DNA of 43,756 bases from JBDRNE01 sp043812935 (lineage in GTDB: Bacteria > Omnitrophota > Gorgyraeia > Tantalellales > Tantalellaceae): the NCBI GenBank assembly GCA_043812935.1, contig JBDRLO010000017.1:1-43756 (forward strand). The letters are read 5' to 3'. The notes below the pieces were generated by a model. That model saw nothing but the letters and a program-made list of their open reading frames with translations, searched no databases and was not told the DNA's origin. Within the stretch, counting starts at the first letter, position 1. Every line of letters begins with the position of its first letter. Of the stretch, positions 32,936-40,391 are shown piece by piece. The position numbers and the translations under genes are program-made.

Positions 32936-33478
32936 TCAAAAATTTGGTTCAATCAAACCATGGTTCCCGTCATCTTTTTTATATAAAACGTTCGTTTCTC
33001 CCGTATTAGCGTTTTTAAACATTATAAAGTCTTTGCCTGAAAGTTCTAATTCAAGCTTAGCCTCTTCCGGATGCATGGGTTTATCGGCAAAAGAATTTTC
33101 CTGAACAATCTTGCCTTTTTTGGATACTTTTAAAAATTCATCCGCATTTTTTATACGTGTAACCATTTGACTCAAAATACCTTTACCCCGCCTTTTGGAC
33201 GAAATCCTTCCATTCAACCTTCTTAATTGCGTTTTTATTTTTCCTGTCGCGTTATCAAACGAAACATAAATATCCGCTGACCTCTCTTTTGCAACTACCC
33301 TGTTCCGTTTAAGATGCACTATTATCTCTGTATTCTTTCTGTTTTTTTCTTCTTCGACGATAACGTCGCATTTATAAATACGATCGTATACCCGACTCAA
33401 TTTACTTAATTTCTTATTTACATATTTTTTAAACTGTTCATCTAACTCTAAATTTCTTCCTGTAATAGTAATATCCAT
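32936..33478 (-). CDS. hpf: Ribosome hibernation promoting factor, long form
   Basis: Binds the decoding region of idle ribosomes and pairs them as 100S dimers. The 180-residue protein has the N-terminal RaiA/YfiA fold (1-~100, ITGRNLELDEQFKKYV) and the C-terminal dimerisation domain (~125-178, KPMHPEEAKLELELSGKDFIMFKN). The long form works without RMF. GGGGG lies 5 nt before the ATG, and a promoter lies at 33546-33574. Confidence 0.93.
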   Translation of the reverse strand: MDITITGRNLELDEQFKKYVNKKLSKLSRVYDRIYKCDVIVEEEKNRKNTEIIVHLKRNRVVAKERSADIYVSFDNATGKIKTQLRRLNGRISSKRRGKGILSQMVTRIKNADEFLKVSKKGKIVQENSFADKPMHPEEAKLELELSGKDFIMFKNANTGETNVLYKKDDGNHGLIEPNF

Positions 33479-33545
33479 CTAATCCCCCTTTATTTGGGCA
33501 CATCTGTAATAAACTTTCAGATTTTTCTGGTTTGGAAAAAATATT

Positions 33546-33574
33546 AATATACCACTACGAACATTTATTTTCAA
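33546..33574 (-). promoter_or_regulatory. hpf promoter
   Basis: Minus-strand TTGAAA (33569-33574), 17-nt spacer, TATATT (33546-33551). The start near 33539 gives a ~60-nt leader. Confidence 0.6.
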
Positions 33575-33593
33575 TATAATATTAGAGTATATG

Positions 33594-33621
33594 TCACACG
33601 TCGCATGCTACACGTTGCACG
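33594..33621. repeat. Heptamer-array half element 5 (left arm only)
   Basis: Four NNNCAYG units (TCACACG, TCGCATG and others). No matching right arm is seen; instead a 34-nt near-palindrome with GAATTTAA...TTAAATTC ends at 33663-33696 on the lptB stop codon. This may be a decayed or recombined copy. Confidence 0.7.
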
Positions 33622-33662
33622 TTTTCCCTCGCCACCTCGACTCCGCGCAGGACAAGCGGGAT

Positions 33663-33696
33663 GAATTTAACTAAGCCCGAGGGCTTAATTAAATTC
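33663..33696. other. Near-perfect hairpin at the lptB stop codon
   Basis: GAATTTAACTAAGCCC (33663-33678) pairs with 33681-33696 except for one C-A position, around the two-base centre GA. It overlaps the TGA of lptB (33695-33697). No T-run follows on the minus strand. Confidence 0.5.
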
Positions 33697-34417
33697 ACAT
33701 ACTAAACCTTTCGCCAAGATATATTTCCCTGGCTTTCGGATCATTTATAAGCTCTTCTTTTGTTCCGGATATCAAAATCTGGCCTTCATACATAATATAA
33801 GCCCGGTCAGTAATAGTCAGGGTTTCCCTTACGTTATGGTCTGTAAGTAAAATCCCAAGCCCCATATCCTTTAATTCCCGGATTACTTCCTGGCAATCAT
33901 AAACCGCGATAGGGTCTATTCCGCTAAAAGGCTCATCAAGTAATATAAACATTGGGTTCGTAACCAAAGTTCGCGTAATTTCAAGCCGTCTTCTTTCTCC
34001 ACCGGACAAAGTGTAAGCTTTACTTTTGCGTAAATGCGCAATTTTAAGCTGGCTAAGTAAATTATCCAATTGCCTTCGCCGCTCTTTTCTGGGAAACCCT
34101 AAAGTTTCCATTATTGCCATGATATTCTCTTCTACTGTGAGTTTCCTGAATATTGAAGGTTCCTGAGAAAGATACCCTATCCCGGAACGGGCTCTACTGC
34201 ATATCGGCAGTTTTGTAATATCTTTTCTGTCAAATATAATATGACCGCTATCAGGACTTATAATACCGGTAACCATGTAAAAAGTCGTTGTTTTTCCCGC
34301 GCCATTTGGCCCTAAAAGTCCGACAACCTCTCCTCTTCGAACATTAATACTCACACCCTTAACGACATTACGCCCGCCGTATTTTTTCACCAACTCTCTG
34401 GTTTCCAACAAATGCAT
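33695..34417 (-). CDS. lptB: LPS export ABC transporter ATP-binding protein
   Basis: ATPase that powers LPS extraction by LptFG from the inner membrane. The 240-residue protein shows Walker A GPNGAGKT (36-43), the ABC signature LSGGERRR, Walker B ILLDEPFSGIDP and the switch histidine (LTDHNVRET), all in the LptB form. AAGGGGAT precedes the ATG. It follows lptC with a short gap; lptF and lptG are not in the window. Confidence 0.95.
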   Translation of the reverse strand: MHLLETRELVKKYGGRNVVKGVSINVRRGEVVGLLGPNGAGKTTTFYMVTGIISPDSGHIIFDRKDITKLPICSRARSGIGYLSQEPSIFRKLTVEENIMAIMETLGFPRKERRRQLDNLLSQLKIAHLRKSKAYTLSGGERRRLEITRTLVTNPMFILLDEPFSGIDPIAVYDCQEVIRELKDMGLGILLTDHNVRETLTITDRAYIMYEGQILISGTKEELINDPKAREIYLGERFSM

Positions 34418-34463
34418 TTTATCCCCTTACCATATTTTTTATCCGCTTCCGGAATCTCTAAAA

Positions 34464-35354
34464 TTAAATACTTTCTACAAAGCTTTTTTTATTTTCCCGT
34501 TTTTCAAGTTCCTGCAATTCTTCCGGATCAATAATTATCCTTGGCCGGCCCAAAAGTTCCGCGCTTTTGGTACTTTCCGTATAAACAGCTTTTTCGCTTA
34601 AGGTATAACTTTTCCCTCTTTTTATTTTTACATTACCTTCAGCCGTACCCTGTACAACTTCCTGTGTTTCCGGATCAAAATCAACCGTAAGCTTATCCGC
34701 GAATAAAACCCCTTCTTTATCCTTTACTCTTACGTTTTCATAAAAAACTGCACGATTATTGTTATACTCTACTTCTAACGCCCCGTCACAATCCACTCTT
34801 GAGTCAGGCTCCATCGTAACCGTAACATTCTTGTATAACGCGGCAGTATTGTTCTCAGCGTTAGCTCTACCGCCTGTACCGGCCGCGGTCATCCCCTCAC
34901 GTTTGATAAAAACAAACTCATCAGTTGTAACTTCTTTAGTGCCTTGTATCCAAAGAGCGCGTTCAGTTTCCAATGTAGTCCCTTCTTCTGAAACCACTTT
35001 CACCGCTCCAAGAAGTTCTACTTCTCCTTTTGTTTTACGGTATATTCCTTTATCCGAAGTAATATTCACTACGCCTTTTTCACTATAAGTAACAGCTTCA
35101 AGATAATTCAAATGGATTTCATCTTCTTGTATCTCCGCAGACCGGCCTTTAAGATGCCATTGTTTAGCGCCTTTTGAGCTGCAACCATCTATTGTAAACG
35201 CCATAACTTTTTGCTGTATATCCGTATCTTTTTTTTCTGACTTCACTGCATTAGATGATTTAGCATTTTTATTATCTTCTTCGGGTTTTAAAATCCAAAC
35301 CAAAATAAGCACTGTTAAACATAAAAAAATTATCCACCCAATTATTTTTTTCAT
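34464..35354 (-). CDS. lptC: LptC-like protein with a C-terminal LptA/OstA-like region
   Basis: Periplasmic part of the LPS bridge, anchored by one membrane segment (4-22). LptC homology covers about 45-185 (WHLKGRSAEIQED, VNITSDKGIYRKTKGEVELLGAVKV). Residues ~190-285 repeat the pattern again in OstA/LptA style (GVLFADKLTVDFDPETQEVVQGTAEGNVKI, AVYTESTKSAELLGRP). At 296 residues it is about 100 longer than plain LptC, so it may be a fusion of LptC and LptA. It lies directly before lptB. No ribosome site is clear. Confidence 0.85.
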   Translation of the reverse strand: MKKIIGWIIFLCLTVLILVWILKPEEDNKNAKSSNAVKSEKKDTDIQQKVMAFTIDGCSSKGAKQWHLKGRSAEIQEDEIHLNYLEAVTYSEKGVVNITSDKGIYRKTKGEVELLGAVKVVSEEGTTLETERALWIQGTKEVTTDEFVFIKREGMTAAGTGGRANAENNTAALYKNVTVTMEPDSRVDCDGALEVEYNNNRAVFYENVRVKDKEGVLFADKLTVDFDPETQEVVQGTAEGNVKIKRGKSYTLSEKAVYTESTKSAELLGRPRIIIDPEELQELEKRENKKSFVESI

Positions 35355-35414
35355 AAATTTTATCGTTCGTTAAACACACAAAAAAATGCTTTATCAAAAA
35401 AAAAATAACGTTAA

Positions 35415-36329
35415 TTATTCAGCCACCGCTGAACATGAAACAGATTCCTTTGTTTTCCATCGCCGGTGTATCCATACCCATTGCTCAGGATATTTTTTTA
35501 CATACGCTTCAAGGACATTAGTCCATTTCTGCGTATAAAGTTTTACGTTTTCGTCGTTATTTCTAACTCCGGAAAGATCAATCGGTTTTTCGACTACCAG
35601 TTTATGCGTATCATCTTCCTTCCGGACAACAAAGATCGGAACTATTTTTGTCTTTGATGCCATAGCAATTTTTACCGGCGCTGTGGGCGTATACGCCGGT
35701 TGGCCGAAAAAATTCACAAAAACACCGTTTATGCTGTCAACATCCTGATCCGGGACAACTCCAAGAACATTACCATTTTTAAGTTCTTTTAACATTTTTT
35801 TCGGAGAGTCTTCTCTGTATATTACCCTTGCGCCAAAACGGTTACGTAACTTATTAACAATTTTGTCATATTTATGAAAATATATTCTACGTGCGACTAA
35901 CGCGCCATCGTATCCTTTGTACTTTAAATATAATCCCAATAATTCCCAATTGCCAAAATGAAACCCAAGAACAACAGCTCCCTTACCTTCTGCAAGAACA
36001 TTATCCAACTGTTCAAGCCCCTCACTCTCAGTAACAACTTTATCAAGTTTTTTCGGATCAAAAGACAAAAGTTTAATCCATTCAGCACCGTTTTTTGCCA
36101 AATTCACAAAAACATCTTCAGCTATTTTCTCGGCAGTATGTTCATCAACCCCAAAAGCTTTCTTAAGGTTATCTGCCGCTATTTTGTTATATTTCAAAAT
36201 CAATCGTGAAATAGCTTTACCTAAAAACCCCGCAATTTGTATGCTAACTTTTAAAGGGATCAAACTTGCCAATGTTAAAAATATTTTAAGTAAATAATAA
36301 AAATAATATCTTCTTGTCTTAATTTTCAT
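35415..36329 (-). CDS. Lipid A acyltransferase, LpxL/HtrB family
   Basis: Adds a secondary acyl chain to Kdo-lipid A at the inner membrane. The 304-residue protein has an N-terminal hydrophobic segment (about 10-40), the H-x4-E catalytic motif in FHFGNWE, PDQDV and a final WVWIHRRWK typical of the family. LpxL, LpxM or a related glycolipid acyltransferase cannot be told apart. There is no ribosome site: the heptamer element 36340-36438 ends 10 nt before the ATG. Confidence 0.9.
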   Translation of the reverse strand: MKIKTRRYYFYYLLKIFLTLASLIPLKVSIQIAGFLGKAISRLILKYNKIAADNLKKAFGVDEHTAEKIAEDVFVNLAKNGAEWIKLLSFDPKKLDKVVTESEGLEQLDNVLAEGKGAVVLGFHFGNWELLGLYLKYKGYDGALVARRIYFHKYDKIVNKLRNRFGARVIYREDSPKKMLKELKNGNVLGVVPDQDVDSINGVFVNFFGQPAYTPTAPVKIAMASKTKIVPIFVVRKEDDTHKLVVEKPIDLSGVRNNDENVKLYTQKWTNVLEAYVKKYPEQWVWIHRRWKTKESVSCSAVAE

Positions 36330-36339
36330 AATATATGCG

Positions 36340-36438
36340 TATCACGTTACACGCCTCACGTTACACGTTATTCCGCTTACGCTTCTTTTCCCCGCAAGGG
36401 GAAAAGGAAACGTACTGCGTGTTACGTGTTACTTGCAA
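36340..36438. repeat. Heptamer-array element 6, overlapping the 3' end of queF
   Basis: Left arm 36340-36367: four NNNCACG units (TTACACG twice, TATCACG and CCTCACG). The core has TTTTCCCC (36386-36393) paired with GGGGAAAA (36398-36405). Right arm 36411-36438: four units, including CGTGTTA twice. The queF stop codon (36429-36431) and the Lys and Cys codons before it lie inside the right arm. Confidence 0.8.
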
Positions 36439-36830
36439 CACTCTTTATATTCCGTTTCTACAGTTGTAGTTATCCCTCCACGGGTATTAAAAACACCTGT
36501 TATTTTCATCCAATAAGGCTTACAAACCCGAACAAGGTCATCTAAAATACGATTGACTGCGTGTTCATGAAAAATTCCGCAATCACGATATGCCGTCATA
36601 TACTCTTTAAACGATTTCAATTCAATACACGATTTTGCCGGTGAATACTCGATAAAAATATGAGCAAAATCCGGTAACCCTGTTTTTGGGCATATACATG
36701 TAAATTCCGCAGTATCAAATTTTACCATATATTTTTTATCCTGATATTTGTTTTCCCAAACATCAATCTTCGGAAGTTTAATTTTACGTACATTTTCCTG
36801 TAAACCTTTATATGTTTTTTTCTTTACCAT
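36429..36830 (-). CDS. queF: NADPH-dependent 7-cyano-7-deazaguanine reductase (preQ0 reductase)
   Basis: Reduces preQ0 to preQ1 for queuosine in tRNA. The 133-residue protein is the short unimodular type, with the nucleophile Cys47 and Asp54 in CPKTGLPD, ELKSFKEYM and FHEH. The last residues (CCK) and the stop codon are encoded by the heptamer array. AAGGATG precedes the ATG. It ends the queD-queC-queE-queF run. No preQ1 riboswitch is visible in the short gap before it. Confidence 0.94.
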   Translation of the reverse strand: MVKKKTYKGLQENVRKIKLPKIDVWENKYQDKKYMVKFDTAEFTCICPKTGLPDFAHIFIEYSPAKSCIELKSFKEYMTAYRDCGIFHEHAVNRILDDLVRVCKPYWMKITGVFNTRGGITTTVETEYKECCK

Positions 36831-36871
36831 CCCGCATCCTTTTTTGAGTTTATCAATGTATGTTCAATATA

Positions 36872-37558
36872 CTATCTTATCCCCAAATACTTATGCGTCT
36901 GCCCTAAAACTATAACCTGTTTTTCAGTAGCTTGCCGCATATATTCCCTAAAATACAAAACCATTTCTTCATCCGGAACTTTAAAAGAAGGGCCTGGGGT
37001 AACCGGCTGTAAAATAATCGAAAACTCTTCCTTTAACGGTTTGATAATCCCGCTCATACGTTTTATATCATCAATTGTCGTAGAATCAGTAATAACCGTT
37101 TTTACAATAAGTTCTTTGTCTTTTGCTATTTGGATAAATGCCTCATGCATGGACCATAAGTTTTTACTTATTTCTGTAGATGACGGCAATTTAAAATCCA
37201 TGGCAATAATATCGATATATTTAATCAATCTTTTCAGCTCTTCATATAAAACACCGTTCGTTTCCAAATAAACTTTGTGCCTGTCATGTTTCCTGAAAAG
37301 CGGTAAAAACTCTGCTAAAAATCCCGCATAAACCAACGGCTCTCCTCCTGTAAGCGAAAGTTCGTTATATTCATCCGAAAAATCCAGAATTTTTCCCAAA
37401 AGAGCTTCTTTTGAAAAAGATTTATAACTTTCCAATAGTGTATCGCAATATACACAATTCAGATTACACCCATAAAACCGCACAAAAAGCTGACGGCTCC
37501 CGAGAAAAGAACCTTCACCCTGATATGACAAAAAAATTTCTGAAATTTTTGCTTCCAT
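36872..37558 (-). CDS. queE: 7-carboxy-7-deazaguanine synthase
   Basis: Radical SAM enzyme that contracts the pterin ring to CDG. The 228-residue protein starts EIFLSYQGEGSFLGSRQLFVRFYGC and holds the cluster as C-x3-C-x2-C (Cys31, Cys35, Cys38); SLTGGEPL binds SAM. The family is recognised by this N-terminal pattern. No ribosome site is clear before the ATG. It lies between queC and queF. Confidence 0.93.
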   Translation of the reverse strand: MEAKISEIFLSYQGEGSFLGSRQLFVRFYGCNLNCVYCDTLLESYKSFSKEALLGKILDFSDEYNELSLTGGEPLVYAGFLAEFLPLFRKHDRHKVYLETNGVLYEELKRLIKYIDIIAMDFKLPSSTEISKNLWSMHEAFIQIAKDKELIVKTVITDSTTIDDIKRMSGIIKPLKEEFSIILQPVTPGPSFKVPDEEMVLYFREYMRQATEKQVIVLGQTHKYLGIR

Positions 37559-37635
37559 AATTATTGTGAATTATAAAATTCACTCTATCTCCTCTCTAAA
37601 ACGGAAAGCACGAATAAAAATTCACACTTTCCCTG

Positions 37636-38298
37636 TTATTTGCCCAGGGGATCCGGTATCCCCGAATCCGCAAACGCCTGTTCCCTGAATAAACATGATT
37701 CACATTTTCCGCATGAAACTTTTCCGCCTTCATAACATGACCAGGTATACTGAAACGGTACTTTTAACCTGTTCCCCGTTTCAACGATCTCTTTCTTTGT
37801 CATACAAAGCAGCGGTGTTTTAATCTCTATTTTTCCCTGCTCGCGCCCGGTTTTCGTTCCAACATCTATTGTTTTTTGAAAACTCTCAAAAAATACGTCC
37901 GTACAATCCGGATAATTTGAAAAATCCAATTGATGTGCTCCTATAAAAACCGCTGACGCGCCTATTGCTTCAGCAAACGAAACCCCAAAACTTAAAAAAA
38001 TTATATTTCTCGCGGGAACATATGTATCAGGGATACTGCCGCAGGCGCTCACTTCACCGCTGGGAATAAGCATTGTCTTGTCCAAAAGTGCGCTTCCCTT
38101 CCAAGGCAAAGATATATCCATCATATAATATTTATCTCTCGAATATTCCACTAATTTCTGAGCATATTCCGTCTCTATTAGAGCCCTCTGGCCGTAATTA
38201 AAAATCAAAACCGAACATTCATAATCTTTTTTTGCTATGTAAAGTGTCACTGCCGAATCTAACCCGCCGGACAAGAGCACAACTGCTTTTTTCGTCAC
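37636..38298 (-). CDS. queC: 7-cyano-7-deazaguanine synthase
   Basis: Turns CDG into preQ0 using ATP and ammonia. The 220-residue protein has the PP-loop SGGLDS (10-15), VPARNIIFLS, and the zinc-binding cysteines in SCYEGGKVSCGKCESC. The start is a GTG with GGAGG 4 nt upstream. A GTAGGG hairpin (38328-38354) and spacer separate it from queD. Confidence 0.95.
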   Translation of the reverse strand: MTKKAVVLLSGGLDSAVTLYIAKKDYECSVLIFNYGQRALIETEYAQKLVEYSRDKYYMMDISLPWKGSALLDKTMLIPSGEVSACGSIPDTYVPARNIIFLSFGVSFAEAIGASAVFIGAHQLDFSNYPDCTDVFFESFQKTIDVGTKTGREQGKIEIKTPLLCMTKKEIVETGNRLKVPFQYTWSCYEGGKVSCGKCESCLFREQAFADSGIPDPLGK

Positions 38299-38327
38299 AC
38301 AACCTCCTGGTTATTTAAAAATATATC

Positions 38328-38354
38328 GGACAGGCACAGGGGCCTGTCCCTACA
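38328..38354 (-). repeat. GTAGGG-hairpin repeat, copy 6
   Basis: GGACAGGC (38328-38335) pairs with GCCTGTCC (38342-38349), then CTACA. Over 38327-38358 it is identical to the core of heptamer element 1 (9023-9054), though no heptamer arms surround it. Confidence 0.75.
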
Positions 38355-38412
38355 CATTTTGCGTTCCGTTTTTTTTCTTTCTGCCAGGTAAAAACAGAGA
38401 CATCATCAACCG

Positions 38413-38428
38413 GGTTAATCGGCTATAT
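38413..38428. repeat. GGTTARCC octamer array remnant (locus 7) encoding the QueD C-terminus
   Basis: Two 8-nt units, GGTTAATC and GGCTATAT. The TAA stop of queD (38415-38417) and its last codons (IAD) lie in them. Degenerate, so less certain than the other loci. Confidence 0.5.
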
Positions 38429-38780
38429 ATGTTGCCGCGGATGAATCCGTTTCCCAAACTGTTACTTTTTTAATTTTCAATTCGGAACCCACATTAAGCA
38501 TTTTATCATGTATGTACCGGGCAATATTTTCAGATGTCGGATTAACCTTTTTAAACCACTCCAGTTCATTCAAATGTTTATGATCCAACTCCGCTAAAAC
38601 TTCATTTAGCATATTTTTTAAATCTTTAAAGTCAATAACCATACCCGTGCTATTGAGCTCTTCCGCGTAAAGCACAAGTTCAACGTGCCAATTATGGCCA
38701 TGCAGTTCTTCGCATTTACCTTTATACTGCCGTAAATTATGCGCACTGCTGAATTTTGATTTTACTTTTACTTCATACAT
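38415..38780 (-). CDS. queD: 6-carboxy-5,6,7,8-tetrahydropterin synthase
   Basis: Makes CPH4 from dihydroneopterin triphosphate, the first step specific to queuosine. The 121-residue protein has the zinc histidines in SAHNLR and LHGHNWHVE, the catalytic Cys in KCEELHGH and the ELDHKHLNEL motif. The GTP cyclohydrolase (folE) that feeds it is not in the window. It has no ribosome site; the octamer array 38785-38816 ends 4 nt before the ATG, and another array remnant codes its C-terminus. Confidence 0.94.
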   Translation of the reverse strand: MYEVKVKSKFSSAHNLRQYKGKCEELHGHNWHVELVLYAEELNSTGMVIDFKDLKNMLNEVLAELDHKHLNELEWFKKVNPTSENIARYIHDKMLNVGSELKIKKVTVWETDSSAATYIAD

Positions 38781-38784
38781 ATTT

Positions 38785-38816
38785 GGTTAGCCCGTTAACC
38801 GGTTAGCCGGTTAGCG
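38785..38816. repeat. GGTTARCC octamer array (locus 8)
   Basis: Four 8-nt units on the plus strand (GGTTAGCC, CGTTAACC, GGTTAGCC, GGTTAGCG). It fills most of the 50-nt gap between kdsC and queD. Confidence 0.8.
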
Positions 38817-38830
38817 GTACTTCCTCGAAT

Positions 38831-39370
38831 TTACTCAAAATAACGGGATGTTACTTTTTCCCAGGTACCCTGTGCTTTTAAAATAAAATTACAGATTTCT
38901 CTTACTGCACCGCAACCACCGGGCTTTTCCGTCACATAATGCGCGAAAGCTTTAACTTCTTCCATAGCATTTTGCGGACATACAGCTAAGCCTACTCTTT
39001 TTAATATAGGGATATCCACAAGATCATCACCAACAAAACAAATTTCATTTTCTTTAACTTTAAATTTCTTTTTGATTTTTGACAATGCCTCGATTTTATA
39101 ATGAAAATTCTGATATACTTTATCAATTTTAAGTTCACGCGCCCTTTTTTTCACCAAAGGAGCTCCTTGCGCTGTTAAAATTACGCACTTTATTCCGGAA
39201 CGCCTTATTAAGGTTATTCCTAATCCATCGTTTACGTCAAAATTTTTTGTCTCTTCCCCTGAATTACCGTAAATAATCCTGCCGTCGGTAAGAACGCCAT
39301 CCACGTCAAGTATAAGCAGTTTTATCTTTCTTCCTTTTTCTATTAATTCAGGAGAATACTTATCTATCAT
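38831..39370 (-). CDS. kdsC: 3-deoxy-manno-octulosonate-8-phosphatase
   Basis: HAD-family phosphatase that frees Kdo from Kdo-8-phosphate. The 179-residue protein has the nucleophile motif LILDVDGVLTDG (18-29), TAQGAPLV and the metal-binding VGDDLVDIPIL, with no cap domain, as in KdsC tetramers. It follows kdsD, completing four consecutive Kdo genes. Confidence 0.94.
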   Translation of the reverse strand: MIDKYSPELIEKGRKIKLLILDVDGVLTDGRIIYGNSGEETKNFDVNDGLGITLIRRSGIKCVILTAQGAPLVKKRARELKIDKVYQNFHYKIEALSKIKKKFKVKENEICFVGDDLVDIPILKRVGLAVCPQNAMEEVKAFAHYVTEKPGGCGAVREICNFILKAQGTWEKVTSRYFE

Positions 39371-39426
39371 AAATTTTCCTTTATTTATTAAATACTGAAC
39401 TGTTTACTATTTAATCTTAATTTTTT

Positions 39427-40386
39427 CTAAACCAATCCGGCTTCCAAGATATCCTGAACGTCTAAAATTCCTATGGGCTTGTTTTTGTTGTCAACAACAG
39501 GGATTTCATCAATTTTTTTTGCTGTAAGAATTTCAAAAGCTTCCGCGGCCAAACGATCCTGCGTAATAGTTACCGGCGACTTTGTCATAACCTCCGTTAC
39601 CTTACAATTCAAAAGTTCCTTTCCCGCTTCGAAATGCCTGCGCAAATCTCCATCCGTAAAAATACCGATTAATTTGCCGTTTTTGTCAACAACACTCGCT
39701 GATCCCGCGCGCATCTTTGTAATTTTAATAAGAACATCTTTTACTTTTGTATTCTCAGAAACTATAGGCGTTTTCGACTTAGCTCGCATAATATCCTGTA
39801 CTCTCAATAAAAGCCTCTTGCCTAATGACCCTCCCGGATGATAAAGAGCAAAATCTTTTGGTTGAATATTTTTCTTTTCAAGAAGCGCAATAGCTATCGC
39901 GTCCCCTAATGCCAACATAGCCGTAGTTGAAGTGGTCGGCGCTAACCCCATGGGGCAAGCCTCCCTTTCCACTGAACTATCAACAACAAAATCACTGTTA
40001 TTTGCAAGGGTTGATTTTTTATTGCCTGTAATAGCAATAAGTTTTGTTCCAATTTTTTTAAGAATAGGTATCAGCCTGACAACTTCTTCGGTTTCACCAC
40101 TGTTGGAAAATGCAATAATTACGTCTTCTTTTGTAACCCGTCCAAGATCACCGTGTAATGCTTCCGCGGGATGAAGATACAAAGAAGGTGTTCCCGTCGA
40201 AGACAACGTAGCCGAAACTTTTTGCGCGATAAACCCGGGCTTTCCCATACCCGTAACAATAACGCGGCCTTTGTTCTTAGCCATAAGATTTATGATCTTA
40301 TTAAAATTTCCGTCAATCCTGTCAACCAGTCTGGATATTGCTTTACTCTCGTTCAGCAATACTTTTTTTGCTTTAGCTATACTCAT
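39427..40386 (-). CDS. kdsD: Arabinose-5-phosphate isomerase (KdsD/KpsF family)
   Basis: Interconverts ribulose-5-phosphate and arabinose-5-phosphate, the first precursor of Kdo. The 319-residue protein has a sugar isomerase (SIS) domain (~30-170; VTGMGKPGFIAQKVSATLSSTGTPS, HPAEALHGDLG) and two CBS domains (~205-319). The gene ends 5 nt after kdsA begins its neighbourhood: kdsA stops at 40392 and this ATG is at 40386. Confidence 0.95.
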   Translation of the reverse strand: MSIAKAKKVLLNESKAISRLVDRIDGNFNKIINLMAKNKGRVIVTGMGKPGFIAQKVSATLSSTGTPSLYLHPAEALHGDLGRVTKEDVIIAFSNSGETEEVVRLIPILKKIGTKLIAITGNKKSTLANNSDFVVDSSVEREACPMGLAPTTSTTAMLALGDAIAIALLEKKNIQPKDFALYHPGGSLGKRLLLRVQDIMRAKSKTPIVSENTKVKDVLIKITKMRAGSASVVDKNGKLIGIFTDGDLRRHFEAGKELLNCKVTEVMTKSPVTITQDRLAAEAFEILTAKKIDEIPVVDNKNKPIGILDVQDILEAGLV

Positions 40387-40391
40387 TGTTT

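Noticed and set aside
35385..35410. A10 run upstream of lptC as a slippage or terminator site
   Set aside because: No stem precedes it on either strand and it lies outside coding sequence.
36831..36871. preQ1 riboswitch before queF
   Set aside because: The 41-nt gap has neither the hairpin nor the A-rich tail of preQ1 classes; nothing similar was seen before queD.
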